The notes beneath the pieces are model-generated. The model was given only the letters and a program-made list of their open reading frames with translations. It had not been told where the DNA came from and made no database searches. From an uncultured Collinsella sp. (lineage in GTDB: Bacteria > Actinomycetota > Coriobacteriia > Coriobacteriales > Coriobacteriaceae): a stretch of DNA of 25,346 nucleotides. The stretch is taken from contig CABRIC010000028.1 of NCBI GenBank assembly GCA_902470905.1, positions 1 through 25,346 of the forward strand, in the 5' to 3' direction. The translations under genes and the position numbers were made by a program. Every line of letters begins with the position of its first letter. Position 1 is the first letter of the stretch. Shown one piece after another: positions 1 to 7,512 of this stretch.

Positions 1-26
1 ACCGAGCCGTACGCTTGAACTGAGAA

Positions 27-55
27 GGGGGAGGCCTCGCGGCCTCCCCCTTTTT
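27..55 (+). terminator. Rho-independent terminator of an upstream gene
   Basis: A perfect 10-bp GC-rich stem (27-36 with 41-50) closed by a TCGC tetraloop is followed at once by five T residues. It should end a plus-strand gene lying to the left of the window and insulates the acpS operon from it. Confidence 0.92.
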
Positions 56-105
56 GCGTTTGCGGGCTTTTGTCTCACATAGTAGCTGTGTTTTATGACC
101 CTCGT

Positions 106-135
106 TTGTCGCATCTTCTGTGAACGGGCTACAAT
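106..135 (+). promoter_or_regulatory. Probable sigma-70-type promoter of the acpS operon
   Basis: A TTGTCG -35 box (106-111) and a TACAAT -10 box (130-135) are separated by 18 bp. Transcription would start near 142, about 20 nt before the acpS start. No other promoter-like signal is evident in the short gaps of the six-gene operon, so this may drive the whole unit. Confidence 0.6.
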
Positions 136-164
136 AACTTAGTCTGTGCAATATGGAGGTGAAC

Positions 165-704
165 ATGGCTGAAGCTGGTATCGGCGTTGATATCGTCGAG
201 ATTTCCCGCATGAAATCAATCCTTGAAAAGACGCCGTCGTTTGCTCGGCGTGTGTTTACCGAAGAAGAGTGCGCATATTGCGACGTTTCATCGCGTCCTG
301 CGGCGCACTATGCGAGCCGTTTTGCTTCTCGTGAAGCGGTTCTCAAGGCTCTTGGTACGGGCTTTAGCCAGGGCGTCGGCCGCAAAGACGTCTCGGTAAC
401 GCGTGATAACCTCGGAAAGCCTAAAGCAGTGCTTTCAGGTCGAGCGCTCAAGATTGCTCAAGAGTTGGGTGTCGTTGAAGTTGCGCTTTCCATTACCTTG
501 ACGGGTGATTTGGCCGTAGCCAATGCCATTGCGATCACCGAGGATGCTCGACCTAAGCCTAAGGAAGAAAAGGTGAGCACCAAGGAACGCGTTGCACAAA
601 CGTTTAAAGAGGCTCGCTCGGTTTTAGATGAGCTTGAGCAACTGCAAAATTCAGCTTTAACGGAGCACCTGGGCGATGCTTCGCGAGATACGCTAGGAGC
701 ATAG
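165..704 (+). CDS. acpS: Holo-[acyl-carrier-protein] synthase with C-terminal extension
   Basis: AcpS transfers 4'-phosphopantetheine from CoA to a serine of acyl carrier protein, activating it for fatty acid synthesis in the cytoplasm. The family signatures are present: GIGVDIVEISR near the N terminus, with the metal-binding Asp, and the FASREAVLKALG segment with the conserved Glu and Lys. An in-frame ATG lies at 153, but the ribosome site GGAGGT (155-160) sits inside that stretch and is correctly placed for the ATG at 165, giving 179 aa. The enzyme proper ends around residue 125. The remaining roughly 50 residues are charged and probably helical (KEEKVSTKERVAQTFKEA onward) and are not part of the usual 120-125 aa enzyme. 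The stop codon abuts the nnr start at 705, so translation is probably coupled. Identity of the core is secure; the tail has no known role. Confidence 0.93.
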   Translation: MAEAGIGVDIVEISRMKSILEKTPSFARRVFTEEECAYCDVSSRPAAHYASRFASREAVLKALGTGFSQGVGRKDVSVTRDNLGKPKAVLSGRALKIAQELGVVEVALSITLTGDLAVANAIAITEDARPKPKEEKVSTKERVAQTFKEARSVLDELEQLQNSALTEHLGDASRDTLGA

Positions 705-2321
705 ATGAAACCGGTTTTGAGTACCGAAGAAGTCGTTCGTCTCGAGGATATCATCGAACGCGAAGGGACTTCGAAGGCCGAGCTTATGGAGCTAGCGGGT
801 GAGTTTGCCGCCAACGAGGTCTTGAAGCTCAATCCCGATCGGGTTCTCGTTCTGGTCGGTTTTGGTAATAATGGCGGCGACGGTTGGGTTGCCGCCGATA
901 TCCTGAGCCATAAGGGTGTGGACGTGGATATCGTTTCTCCGGTTGAGCCGGATGAGATTCCTGCTGCTCTGGCACGTCATGTTGCTCGTCGTACTGCCGG
1001 CCGCGATGTGCACGTTTGCGTCGGCCCCTCGCGTGACGAACTCGAGGTTTTGATCGATAAGGCCGATGTTGTTGTCGATGCCATTTTTGGTACCGGTTTC
1101 CACGGAAATCTGCGTGCGCCGTTCTCCATCTGGATTCCTACGGTCAATGAATGCGCCGATTGTGTCGTATCCATTGATGTTCCCTCGGGCCTGAATGCCG
1201 AGACGGGCGTTGTTGATGACGACTGCATTCGTGCCGAGCATACGGTGACGATGATTGCGCCCAAGATTGGTCTGTATAGCGCTGATGGTCCTGAGTATGC
1301 TGGCGATTTGATCTGCGGCAATCTTTACGACCGTCTTGACGAGGTCATCGATGATGTCGACCACGCCGCCGAGATTGTCGAGCCCGGTGACTTAGTTGAT
1401 TACTTTGCCCCACTACCTACGAATATCGATAAGTATTCCCGTGGCTCTGTGCTTATTGTCGCCGGATCTGCGCAATATCCTGGTGCTGCCATTATGGCGG
1501 CCAAGTCTGCAGCTCGCGCGGGTGCTGGTTACGTGGCAGTCGCGGCTCCTGACGCCTGCGCCAATCTTATTCGCATGGCACTTCCTTCGATTCCCGTCTT
1601 TGCTATTCCGTCTGATTCCCGCGGCTCCTTTGGCGCCGCTGCGCGCATGACTGTGTGCGAGATTGCAAAGAAGTACAGCTGTGTACTGTGCGGTCCCGGT
1701 ATGACGACATCTGCCGGCGCTATGCAGGTGGTTTCGGGCTTGCTCGAACTTGATGTGCCGCTTATCTTGGACGCCGATGCACTCAACTGCCTTGCTAAGA
1801 TTGCCATTGACGGTATTGATAGTAATCCCGAGATGTATCGTCGCGAGCAGCCGTTGGTTATGACGCCGCACTATCGTGAACTTTCGCGTCTGGTTGCCGG
1901 TGACGAGGTGAACGACCTTGGTACTGCGATTGCAGCCGCGCAGAAGGTTGTCTGGGCTGCAGGCTCTGACAATCTGGTGGTCATTGCCAAGGGGCCGACG
2001 ACGGCTATCTGTGGCGTTGAGCGTGTGCTGCTGCCGCTCTCGGGTCCGGCTTCTCTGGCAACTGCCGGTTCGGGTGATGTTCTCGCGGGTATTTTGGCCG
2101 GCACGCTTGCCACCATGCGCGACGAGATGGATCGTTGGGAGTTGCTGTATTCGTACGCCGTCGCACTTCACAGCTACGCCGGTTTTGCCGCGGCGACGGA
2201 GTATGGTGAGAAGAGCGTTATCGCGACCGATCTTATCGACTTGATCGGTCCTGCCATGGAGCTGGCGGCAAAGGATGCGCTCGAAGATCTGGGAATCATG
2301 GACGAAGGGTCGGATGACTAA
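705..2321 (+). CDS. nnr: Bifunctional NAD(P)HX epimerase / ADP-dependent NAD(P)HX dehydratase
   Basis: This 538-aa protein repairs hydrated NADH and NADPH. The N-terminal YjeF_N domain (about 1-215) interconverts R and S epimers; it shows GFGNNGGDGWVAADIL, GTGFHG and SIDVPSGLNAETG. The C-terminal ribokinase-like dehydratase domain (about 225-530) carries the glycine-rich GSVLIVAGSAQYPGAA segment, ILDADALN, MTPHYREL, VVIAKGPTT and the catalytic AGSGDVLAGILAGTLA motif, with the general-base Asp at about residue 458. Length matches the fused bacterial family. It begins directly after the acpS stop codon and ends 2 nt before alr, so it lies inside a translationally coupled operon. An acpS-nnr-alr order is common in Gram-positive bacteria. 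No missing motif or frameshift is seen. Confidence 0.96.
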   Translation: MKPVLSTEEVVRLEDIIEREGTSKAELMELAGEFAANEVLKLNPDRVLVLVGFGNNGGDGWVAADILSHKGVDVDIVSPVEPDEIPAALARHVARRTAGRDVHVCVGPSRDELEVLIDKADVVVDAIFGTGFHGNLRAPFSIWIPTVNECADCVVSIDVPSGLNAETGVVDDDCIRAEHTVTMIAPKIGLYSADGPEYAGDLICGNLYDRLDEVIDDVDHAAEIVEPGDLVDYFAPLPTNIDKYSRGSVLIVAGSAQYPGAAIMAAKSAARAGAGYVAVAAPDACANLIRMALPSIPVFAIPSDSRGSFGAAARMTVCEIAKKYSCVLCGPGMTTSAGAMQVVSGLLELDVPLILDADALNCLAKIAIDGIDSNPEMYRREQPLVMTPHYRELSRLVAGDEVNDLGTAIAAAQKVVWAAGSDNLVVIAKGPTTAICGVERVLLPLSGPASLATAGSGDVLAGILAGTLATMRDEMDRWELLYSYAVALHSYAGFAAATEYGEKSVIATDLIDLIGPAMELAAKDALEDLGIMDEGSDD

Positions 2322-2323
2322 TC

Positions 2324-3469
2324 ATGAATAAAGCCGATTTGACGCGCTGGTCCTGGGTCGAGATCGACCGCGGGGCGCTCCGTCGCAACACGAGGGCCTA
2401 TAAGAACTTGCTGAATCCACGTCAGCGCCTGTGCTGCGTGGTCAAGGCCGATGCTTATGGTCATGGAGCTGTTGAGTGCGCCAAGATTATGTATTCGGCC
2501 GGTGCCGACATGTTTGCCGTGGCGACGGTTAACGAGGGCGTTGAGCTCCGACAGAGCGGGATTACGAAACCCATCCTCATCCTAAGCGAGCCGCCTATCG
2601 AGGCCATTCCGACGTTGCTCGAGTTTGATATCATGCCCTCGGTCTATACGTCTGACTTTGCTCTTGCGTATGGCGAATGTGCCGTCGCGGCGGGCAAGGT
2701 GGGCAAGTATCATCTCGCCATCGAGACAGGTATGAATCGTATCGGCGTACACTACACACAGGTGCTCGACTTTGTCCGCGGTATTAATTTCCATCGCGGT
2801 ATTCAGTGCGACGGCGTATTTACGCACTTCGCCACGGCCGATGAACCTTCGGGCTGGGACTACAAGCTGCAGTGTCAGCGCTTTACCGAGGCCGTTCAGG
2901 CCATTAAGGATGCGGGTTTTGAGTGCGGTATCGTGCACTGCGCCAACACGCCGTCCTCGATGCTCGACCCCTCGATGCATTTTGATATGATTCGCGCCGG
3001 CGTTGGCTTGTATGGCATGCAGCCGTGCGAGCTGAGTGGCCGCGTGATGCAGCTTGATCCCGTTATGAGCGTCCATGCGCGCGTGACGCGCGTGGCACAC
3101 CCTGCGATGGGTGAGGGCGTGGGCTACGGTTTTACCTACCGCGTACCGCGCACGCGCGTTCAGATCTGCACGCTGCCGATCGGTTATGCCGACGGCCTAT
3201 CGCGTACGCTTTCCAATCGTATGGATGTGCTGTATCGCGGCGAGCGCGTGCATCAGGTTGGCAATATCTGCATGGACCAGTTTATGGTCGCCATTCAGTC
3301 CAACCCGGCACACGAGATTCCCGAGGCCGAGTATGGTGACGAGATGATTATTGTCGGCCGCGATGGCGATGCCGAGATCACTATGGACGAGATGGCCCGA
3401 CTGCGCGGAACGATTAACTACGAGGTCGCCTGCGGCTTTGGCATGCGTCTCGACAAGGTCTACGTGTAG
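2324..3469 (+). CDS. alr: Alanine racemase
   Basis: Alr interconverts L- and D-alanine with pyridoxal phosphate, supplying D-alanine for peptidoglycan. The 381-aa length is typical. The PLP-binding lysine is K41 in the motif VVKADAYGHG. The second catalytic residue, the tyrosine of the C-terminal domain, is Y268 in GVGYGFTY. ETGMNRIGV, GVFTHFATAD, IRAGVGLYGMQP and LPIGYADGLSR are further family motifs of the TIM barrel and beta domain. The ATG at 2324 lies 2 nt after the nnr stop, without its own strong ribosome site, so it is probably translated by coupling. It is the only alanine racemase in the window. Confidence 0.97.
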   Translation: MNKADLTRWSWVEIDRGALRRNTRAYKNLLNPRQRLCCVVKADAYGHGAVECAKIMYSAGADMFAVATVNEGVELRQSGITKPILILSEPPIEAIPTLLEFDIMPSVYTSDFALAYGECAVAAGKVGKYHLAIETGMNRIGVHYTQVLDFVRGINFHRGIQCDGVFTHFATADEPSGWDYKLQCQRFTEAVQAIKDAGFECGIVHCANTPSSMLDPSMHFDMIRAGVGLYGMQPCELSGRVMQLDPVMSVHARVTRVAHPAMGEGVGYGFTYRVPRTRVQICTLPIGYADGLSRTLSNRMDVLYRGERVHQVGNICMDQFMVAIQSNPAHEIPEAEYGDEMIIVGRDGDAEITMDEMARLRGTINYEVACGFGMRLDKVYV

Positions 3470-3477
3470 GAGCCGCT

Positions 3478-4098
3478 ATGGGCGTCATGCACATCCCCGG
3501 CCATACCCATCAGGCACCACGTGAGGTCGCACTCGAGGAAATTGAGGCCGTTCTGGGCGATTGTCACCTCTGCCAGCTCTACCAGTCGCGTCACAATATC
3601 GTGTTTGGCGTGGGAAACCCCCGCGCTCGTGTGATGTTTATCGGTGAGGCGCCGGGCCGCAATGAGGATTTGCAGGGCGAGCCCTTTGTGGGGGCGGCAG
3701 GCGAGGACCTCAACGGCATTTTGTCGCTGGCGGGGCTCAAACGCGAAGACGTCTACATTGCCAACGTGCTTAAGTGCCGCCCGCCGGGAAACCGCAATCC
3801 ACGTCCCGAGGAAGTGCTGGCTTGCTCGCCGTTTTTGCGTGAGCAGATTCGAAGCATCTGGCCCGATATTATCGTGACGCTCGGCAACCCCGCGACGCAC
3901 TTTGTGCTTAAGACCGAGATTGGCATTACTAAGCTGCGCGGCAGGTTCCACCAGATGGGGCATTTTGTAGTAATGCCCACGTTCCATCCGGCAGCAGCGC
4001 TGCGCAATCCGGCGTGGCAGGAGCTGCTGGAGGAAGACTTTAAGATGCTGGGCGATTATCTGGAGCGACATCCCGCACCAGAGGACGCCTCGGAATAA
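3478..4098 (+). CDS. Family 4 (UDGa-type) iron-sulfur uracil-DNA glycosylase
   Basis: This 206-aa protein is predicted to remove uracil from DNA as the first step of base excision repair. It shows the family 4 layout: four cysteines placed to hold a 4Fe-4S cluster (C29 and C32 in CHLC, then C100 in VLKCRPPGN and C116 in ACSPF, the last two 16 residues apart as in characterised homologues). It also has the uracil-pocket motif GEAPGRNED, the FVGAAGEDL segment and the C-terminal HPAAALRNP motif. The ribosome site AGGAG overlaps the alr stop region, 8 nt before the ATG. It sits between alr and tsaE in the housekeeping operon. Related families (5, 6) are less likely given the GEAPG and HPAAAL motifs. 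Confidence 0.92.
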   Translation: MGVMHIPGHTHQAPREVALEEIEAVLGDCHLCQLYQSRHNIVFGVGNPRARVMFIGEAPGRNEDLQGEPFVGAAGEDLNGILSLAGLKREDVYIANVLKCRPPGNRNPRPEEVLACSPFLREQIRSIWPDIIVTLGNPATHFVLKTEIGITKLRGRFHQMGHFVVMPTFHPAAALRNPAWQELLEEDFKMLGDYLERHPAPEDASE

Positions 4099-4110
4099 TA
4101 AGGAGCATAT

Positions 4111-4617
4111 ATGTCCCTGGAGCGCCTGGGGGTAGGTACTTACAAAACGACTTGCGCTGCCGATACGGAGTACTTTGGCGAGCTAATTGCACCGTGCCTT
4201 GAGGACGGCGATGTGCTCATCCTGACCGGTGGCCTGGGAGTGGGCAAAACTCACTTTACCAAGGGCGTCTCGCGCGGGCTGGGCGATGGGCATATGGTTA
4301 CGAGTCCTACGTTTGCGCTCATGGCCGTTCACGATCAAGGTCGTATTCCGCTGTTTCACTTTGATCTATACCGCCTGGAGCATGCCTACGAGCTCGAGGA
4401 TACGGGCATTTTCGATGTGCTGGGCTATGAGGGTGCTTGCCTGCTGGAATGGGGCGAACAATTCCAAGACGAGCTGACGGATGAGTATCTTTCGGTGACG
4501 CTCAAGCGTGATGAGGGCGACAGCGATGTGCGAACGATAACGCTCGAGGCGCACGGTGACCGCGCAATGGAGCTTTCCCATTTGATTGATAAGGCTGTAC
4601 AAGATGAGCTTGCATAA
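4111..4617 (+). CDS. tsaE: tRNA threonylcarbamoyladenosine biosynthesis ATPase TsaE
   Basis: TsaE is the ATPase that drives turnover of the TsaB-TsaD complex making N6-threonylcarbamoyladenosine at position 37 of ANN-decoding tRNAs. The 168-aa protein has a Walker A motif GGLGVGKT (residues 40-47), the switch-like TSPTFALM, the FHFDLYRL strand and the LLEWGEQF motif typical of the family. The ribosome site AAGGAG precedes the ATG by 6 nt. Its end overlaps the start of the next gene, the TsaB-RimI-TsaD fusion, by 14 bp, so the ATPase and its partner enzyme are translationally coupled. Confidence 0.96.
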   Translation: MSLERLGVGTYKTTCAADTEYFGELIAPCLEDGDVLILTGGLGVGKTHFTKGVSRGLGDGHMVTSPTFALMAVHDQGRIPLFHFDLYRLEHAYELEDTGIFDVLGYEGACLLEWGEQFQDELTDEYLSVTLKRDEGDSDVRTITLEAHGDRAMELSHLIDKAVQDELA

Positions 4618-6988
4618 CGACAACGCGCTGGTGGTGGCGCTCGATACTTCGACCGACATGCTTGCCTGCGCGGCAAGCTGGATTGATGGGCAGACGGGCG
4701 AGACGAAGCTCGTGAGTGGCGACCACATGTGTCGCCGTCACGCCAACGTTGAGCTCGTGAATACCGTTGATGGCGTGCTGGCTCAAGCCGGTCTGGATCG
4801 CAGCGATGTTGGTTACTACGTGGTCGGCCGCGGCCCGGGGTCGTTTACGGGTGTGCGCATCGGCATCTCCACTGCCAAGGGCCTCGCGCGCGGTGCCAAT
4901 GTTCCGCTGCTGGGCGTGTCGACGCTCGACGCTTGCGCTTGGACGGCGTGGAAGGCTGGCGTGCGCGGCAAGCTTGGTATCTTGGCCGATGCTATGCGCG
5001 GTGAGGTATATCCGGCGCTGTATATGCTGGTCGATGAGGGTCCCGAGCGTCAATTTGAGCGCGAACACGTGGTCAAGGCCGCCGTGGCGCTCGATGAGTG
5101 GCGCCAAGCAGCGGACTGGGACCAGGTTCAGCTGACCGGTGACGGTCTCGTGCGCTATGGCAAGCTGCTGGGTGAGGACGAGACCGCCCGCTGCGTGGAG
5201 CGCGACCTGTGGTGGCCTTCGGGCGAGGGCTTGCTGCTCGCGCACGCTGCGGGTGACGGCGATCCGGCTCGCGTCCTGCCGATTTACACGCGCCTTTCTG
5301 ATGCCGAGGAAAACGAGCGCAAGCGTCTTGGTCTTGCCGAGAGTGCGCAGAGCGAAATTACGGGCGTTGCCGATGAGCTCGCCGGTCGTCATCTGCAGTT
5401 CCGTCCCATGGGCGCGGCGGATGCCGAGGGCGCGAGCGCGCTGGAGGCTGCCTGCTTTGAAGGTGCCGGACACAAGGCGTGGACGCCGGGCATGTTCCTG
5501 TCCGAACTGGGCGAGGACGTCGCTGCGCCGCGTAGTTGGTGGGTGGCACACGACGACGGCAAGCTGCTGGGCCTTGCCGGCGGTATGGTCGTGGACGGTG
5601 ATGTGCAGATTCTGGATGTCGCCGTCGACCCGGCACATCGCCGTGAGGGTATTGCCCGCAAGCTGCTGTCGCATGTGAGCTATGATGCCCAGATGCTCGG
5701 CTGCACCACGGCTTCGCTCGAGGTCGAGGACGGCAACGAGGGAGCGATCGCGCTTTATAACGCTCTGGGCTTTACCGAGGCAGGACGGCGCCGCGGCTAC
5801 TATGGTGCCGGCAAGGATGCCATCGTCATGACGGCGCCGCTGCCCTTGGTGCTCCCGGTCGACAACGCTTCGCCCGAGCCGACGGCGGCTGAGCAGCGTG
5901 TATGGCCGCTGCCTGCGCCCGAGCGAACCGTTGAGGAGCGCGCTGAAATTGAGCGCCGTCGCCTAGTGCTCGCTATCGAGAGTTCCTGCGACGAGACGGC
6001 CGTGGCGATTATCGATGCGGATGGCAATATGCTGGCCAACCAGGTGTCGACACAGATTGATTTTCACGCCCGCTTTGGCGGCGTGGTGCCCGAGATCGCC
6101 TCGCGCAAGCACGTTGAGGTGATTGTGAGTGTCGTAGATGCGGCGCTCGAGGATGCCGCGGCATCGCTTGGCCTTGAGGGTGGGGCGATTGCGCCAAGTG
6201 AGCTTGCCGCCGTGGGCGTGACGCAAGGTCCGGGCCTGGTGGGTGCCCTGGTGGTGGGTGTCGCCTTTGCCAAGGGCTTTGCGTATGCTGCCGGCAAGCC
6301 GCTCGTGTGCGTCAATCATCTGGAGGGCCACTTGTTCGCCAACCTGTTGGCGCAGCCCGACCTCAAGCCTCCGTTTATCTTTACGCTTGTCTCGGGCGGG
6401 CACACCATGCTCGTGCACGTAAAGGCATGGGGCGACTACGAGGTGCTCGGAGAGACGCTCGACGATGCCGTGGGCGAGGCCTTCGACAAGGTAGCCAAGG
6501 CGTTGGGTTTGGGCTATCCCGGTGGCCCCATCATCTCCAAGCTGGCCGAGACAGGCAATCCCCGCGCGATCGATTTTCCCCGCGCGCTTAACAGCAGGGG
6601 AGACTATCGTTTCTCGCTTTCGGGCCTCAAGACGGCGGTGACGCTCTACATCGAGCAGGAGACCAAGGCCGGGCGCACGATTCACCTTCCCGACCTAGCG
6701 GCCTCGTTTGAGGCGGCGGTCTTTGACGTGCAGTACAAGAAGGCCAAAAACGCCCTGCACGCTACCGGGTGCAAGGAGTATTGCATCGGCGGCGGCGTCT
6801 CGGCTAACCCGCATCTGCGCGAGATGATGATCAAGAAGCTCGGTCGTCAGGGGATCCGCGTAACGGTGCCGCCCTTGTCTGCCTGTACCGATAACGCAGC
6901 CATGATCGCGGAGGTCGCTCGCCGTAAATTCGACCGAGGTGAAATCTCGCCGTTCGACGTCGACGCCGATCCAAACATGACGCTGTAG
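4604..6988 (+). CDS. tsaD: TsaB-RimI-TsaD triple fusion (t6A37 synthase plus ribosomal-protein acetyltransferase)
   Basis: A single 794-aa chain joins three enzymes that are normally separate. Residues about 8-245 are TsaB, the dimerisation subunit (VVALDTSTDM, GRGPGSFTGVRIGISTAKGLA). Residues about 263-415 are a GNAT acetyltransferase of the RimI type (ILDVAVDPAHRREGIARKLL, then NEGAIALYNALGF). After a Pro/Glu-rich linker, residues about 452-794 are TsaD, the threonylcarbamoyl transferase (VLAIESSCDETA, GGVVPEIASRKH, metal-binding H572-L-E-G-H576, LVSGGHT, GEAFDKVAKALGLGYPGGP, IGGGVSANPHLR, CTDNAAMIA). I chose ATG 4604 rather than the upstream in-frame TTG 4586; it overlaps tsaE by 14 bp. 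All catalytic motifs appear intact, so this looks like a true working fusion and not an assembly error. It is the last gene of the operon. Confidence 0.95.
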   Translation: MSLHNDNALVVALDTSTDMLACAASWIDGQTGETKLVSGDHMCRRHANVELVNTVDGVLAQAGLDRSDVGYYVVGRGPGSFTGVRIGISTAKGLARGANVPLLGVSTLDACAWTAWKAGVRGKLGILADAMRGEVYPALYMLVDEGPERQFEREHVVKAAVALDEWRQAADWDQVQLTGDGLVRYGKLLGEDETARCVERDLWWPSGEGLLLAHAAGDGDPARVLPIYTRLSDAEENERKRLGLAESAQSEITGVADELAGRHLQFRPMGAADAEGASALEAACFEGAGHKAWTPGMFLSELGEDVAAPRSWWVAHDDGKLLGLAGGMVVDGDVQILDVAVDPAHRREGIARKLLSHVSYDAQMLGCTTASLEVEDGNEGAIALYNALGFTEAGRRRGYYGAGKDAIVMTAPLPLVLPVDNASPEPTAAEQRVWPLPAPERTVEERAEIERRRLVLAIESSCDETAVAIIDADGNMLANQVSTQIDFHARFGGVVPEIASRKHVEVIVSVVDAALEDAAASLGLEGGAIAPSELAAVGVTQGPGLVGALVVGVAFAKGFAYAAGKPLVCVNHLEGHLFANLLAQPDLKPPFIFTLVSGGHTMLVHVKAWGDYEVLGETLDDAVGEAFDKVAKALGLGYPGGPIISKLAETGNPRAIDFPRALNSRGDYRFSLSGLKTAVTLYIEQETKAGRTIHLPDLAASFEAAVFDVQYKKAKNALHATGCKEYCIGGGVSANPHLREMMIKKLGRQGIRVTVPPLSACTDNAAMIAEVARRKFDRGEISPFDVDADPNMTL

Positions 6989-7058
6989 CTGGTACGGCGC
7001 GGTCCCCGGACGGAGGGGCCGGATATAAGGTTTCCTGCTCTACAGTCCTGCGCAAGAC

Positions 7059-7085
7059 GAAGGCCACATTAAGTGGCCTTCTTTG
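7059..7085 (+). terminator. Probable terminator of the acpS-tsaD operon
   Basis: A perfect 9-bp stem (GAAGGCCAC 7059-7067 with GTGGCCTTC 7073-7081) with an ATTAA loop is followed by a short T run (TTT). It lies about 70 nt after the tsaD stop. Its 3' arm is also the start of a 37-nt dispersed repeat described separately. Confidence 0.7.
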
Positions 7086-7105
7086 CGTGCGGAACTCGCG
7101 ATAAA
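7069..7105 (+). repeat. Dispersed 37-nt intergenic repeat, copy 1
   Basis: This stretch, beginning TTAAGTGGCCT and ending GTGCGGAACTCGCGATAAA, matches 34 of 37 positions with 11926-11962. Both copies are intergenic, on the same strand and directly downstream of an operon or gene terminator. They may be pieces of a larger repeat family; nothing here codes for protein. Confidence 0.75.
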
Positions 7106-7194
7106 GTTCATATGCGCCGCCCGGCTCCCGCGGCCCTCAGGGGCATCTCTCATGCAAAAACTTTTGTCGGGTAAAGTCCGAGGTCAGTGGCGTT

Positions 7195-7271
7195 TTATAC
7201 CGAGAAATTCAAAAAAAGTTGAAAATTCATTACATATTTGCGTTGACTTTAGGTAACTAAAGTTTCATACT
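7195..7271 (+). promoter_or_regulatory. Strong cstA promoter with A/T-rich upstream element and embedded inverted repeat
   Basis: A TTGACT -35 box (7243-7248) and a CATACT -10 box (7266-7271) are separated by 17 bp, placing the start near 7278. The 45 bp upstream are A/T-rich with A-tracts, resembling an UP element. An inverted repeat with 7-bp perfect arms, ACTTTAG GTAA CTAAAGT (7246-7263), overlaps the -35 box and fills the spacer. That is the position expected of a repressor operator. The cognate regulator is not identifiable from the window. Confidence 0.7.
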
Positions 7272-7342
7272 CCTTTTCAACCACTGGGGGATGTGAACAC
7301 GCACGGATCGTTCGCATCATGATTGAAGAGGATTTCTTAGAC

Positions 7343-7387
7343 ATGTTCACGCATCAGCTAAACATTATCAGCGTAGTAATTATCTGA
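7343..7387 (+). CDS. 14-codon Ile/Val-rich leader peptide upstream of cstA
   Basis: A short frame in the cstA 5' leader reads MFTHQLNIISVVII followed by TGA. The last seven sense codons contain four isoleucines and two valines, much like the control regions of ilv-type leader peptides. A purine-rich AGAGGA ribosome site lies about 10 nt before the ATG. The stop codon is followed within 1-2 nt by the first of several hairpins and then by an intrinsic terminator. That the frame is translated is an inference from this arrangement; no homologue was recognised by name. Confidence 0.55.
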   Translation: MFTHQLNIISVVII

Positions 7388-7388
7388 T

Positions 7389-7477
7389 GCGGGTTAGCAC
7401 ATACAGCTAGCCCGTACGATAACGGGCGGCTGATGAAGATGAGGGCCGTCGAGCGCAACCGACGGCCCTCATTTTTT
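7389..7477 (+). promoter_or_regulatory. Candidate transcription attenuator of cstA (competing hairpins plus terminator)
   Basis: Segment 1 (7389-7398) can pair with segment 2 (7406-7415) over 10 bp including two G-U pairs. The last six bases of segment 2 (GCCCGT, 7410-7415) can instead pair perfectly with segment 3 (ACGGGC, 7422-7427). GGCGGC (7425-7430) can pair with GCCGTC (7445-7450) in the 5' arm of the terminator. The terminator itself has a 13-bp perfect stem (7439-7451 with 7460-7472), an 8-nt loop and six T residues. It stands about 35 nt before the cstA start with no gene other than the leader peptide ahead of it, so readthrough must be regulated for cstA to be expressed from the 7243 promoter. 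Which structure wins under which condition cannot be told by eye. Confidence 0.7.
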
Positions 7478-7512
7478 ATGTCTAGGAAGTTCTTTTTAGA
7501 GGAGGAAATGTA

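Noticed and set aside
4586..4603. TTG at 4586 as start of the TsaB-RimI-TsaD fusion
   Set aside because: It would add six residues with no TsaB similarity and no ribosome site; ATG 4604 fits the family start and an ordinary 14-bp overlap with tsaE.
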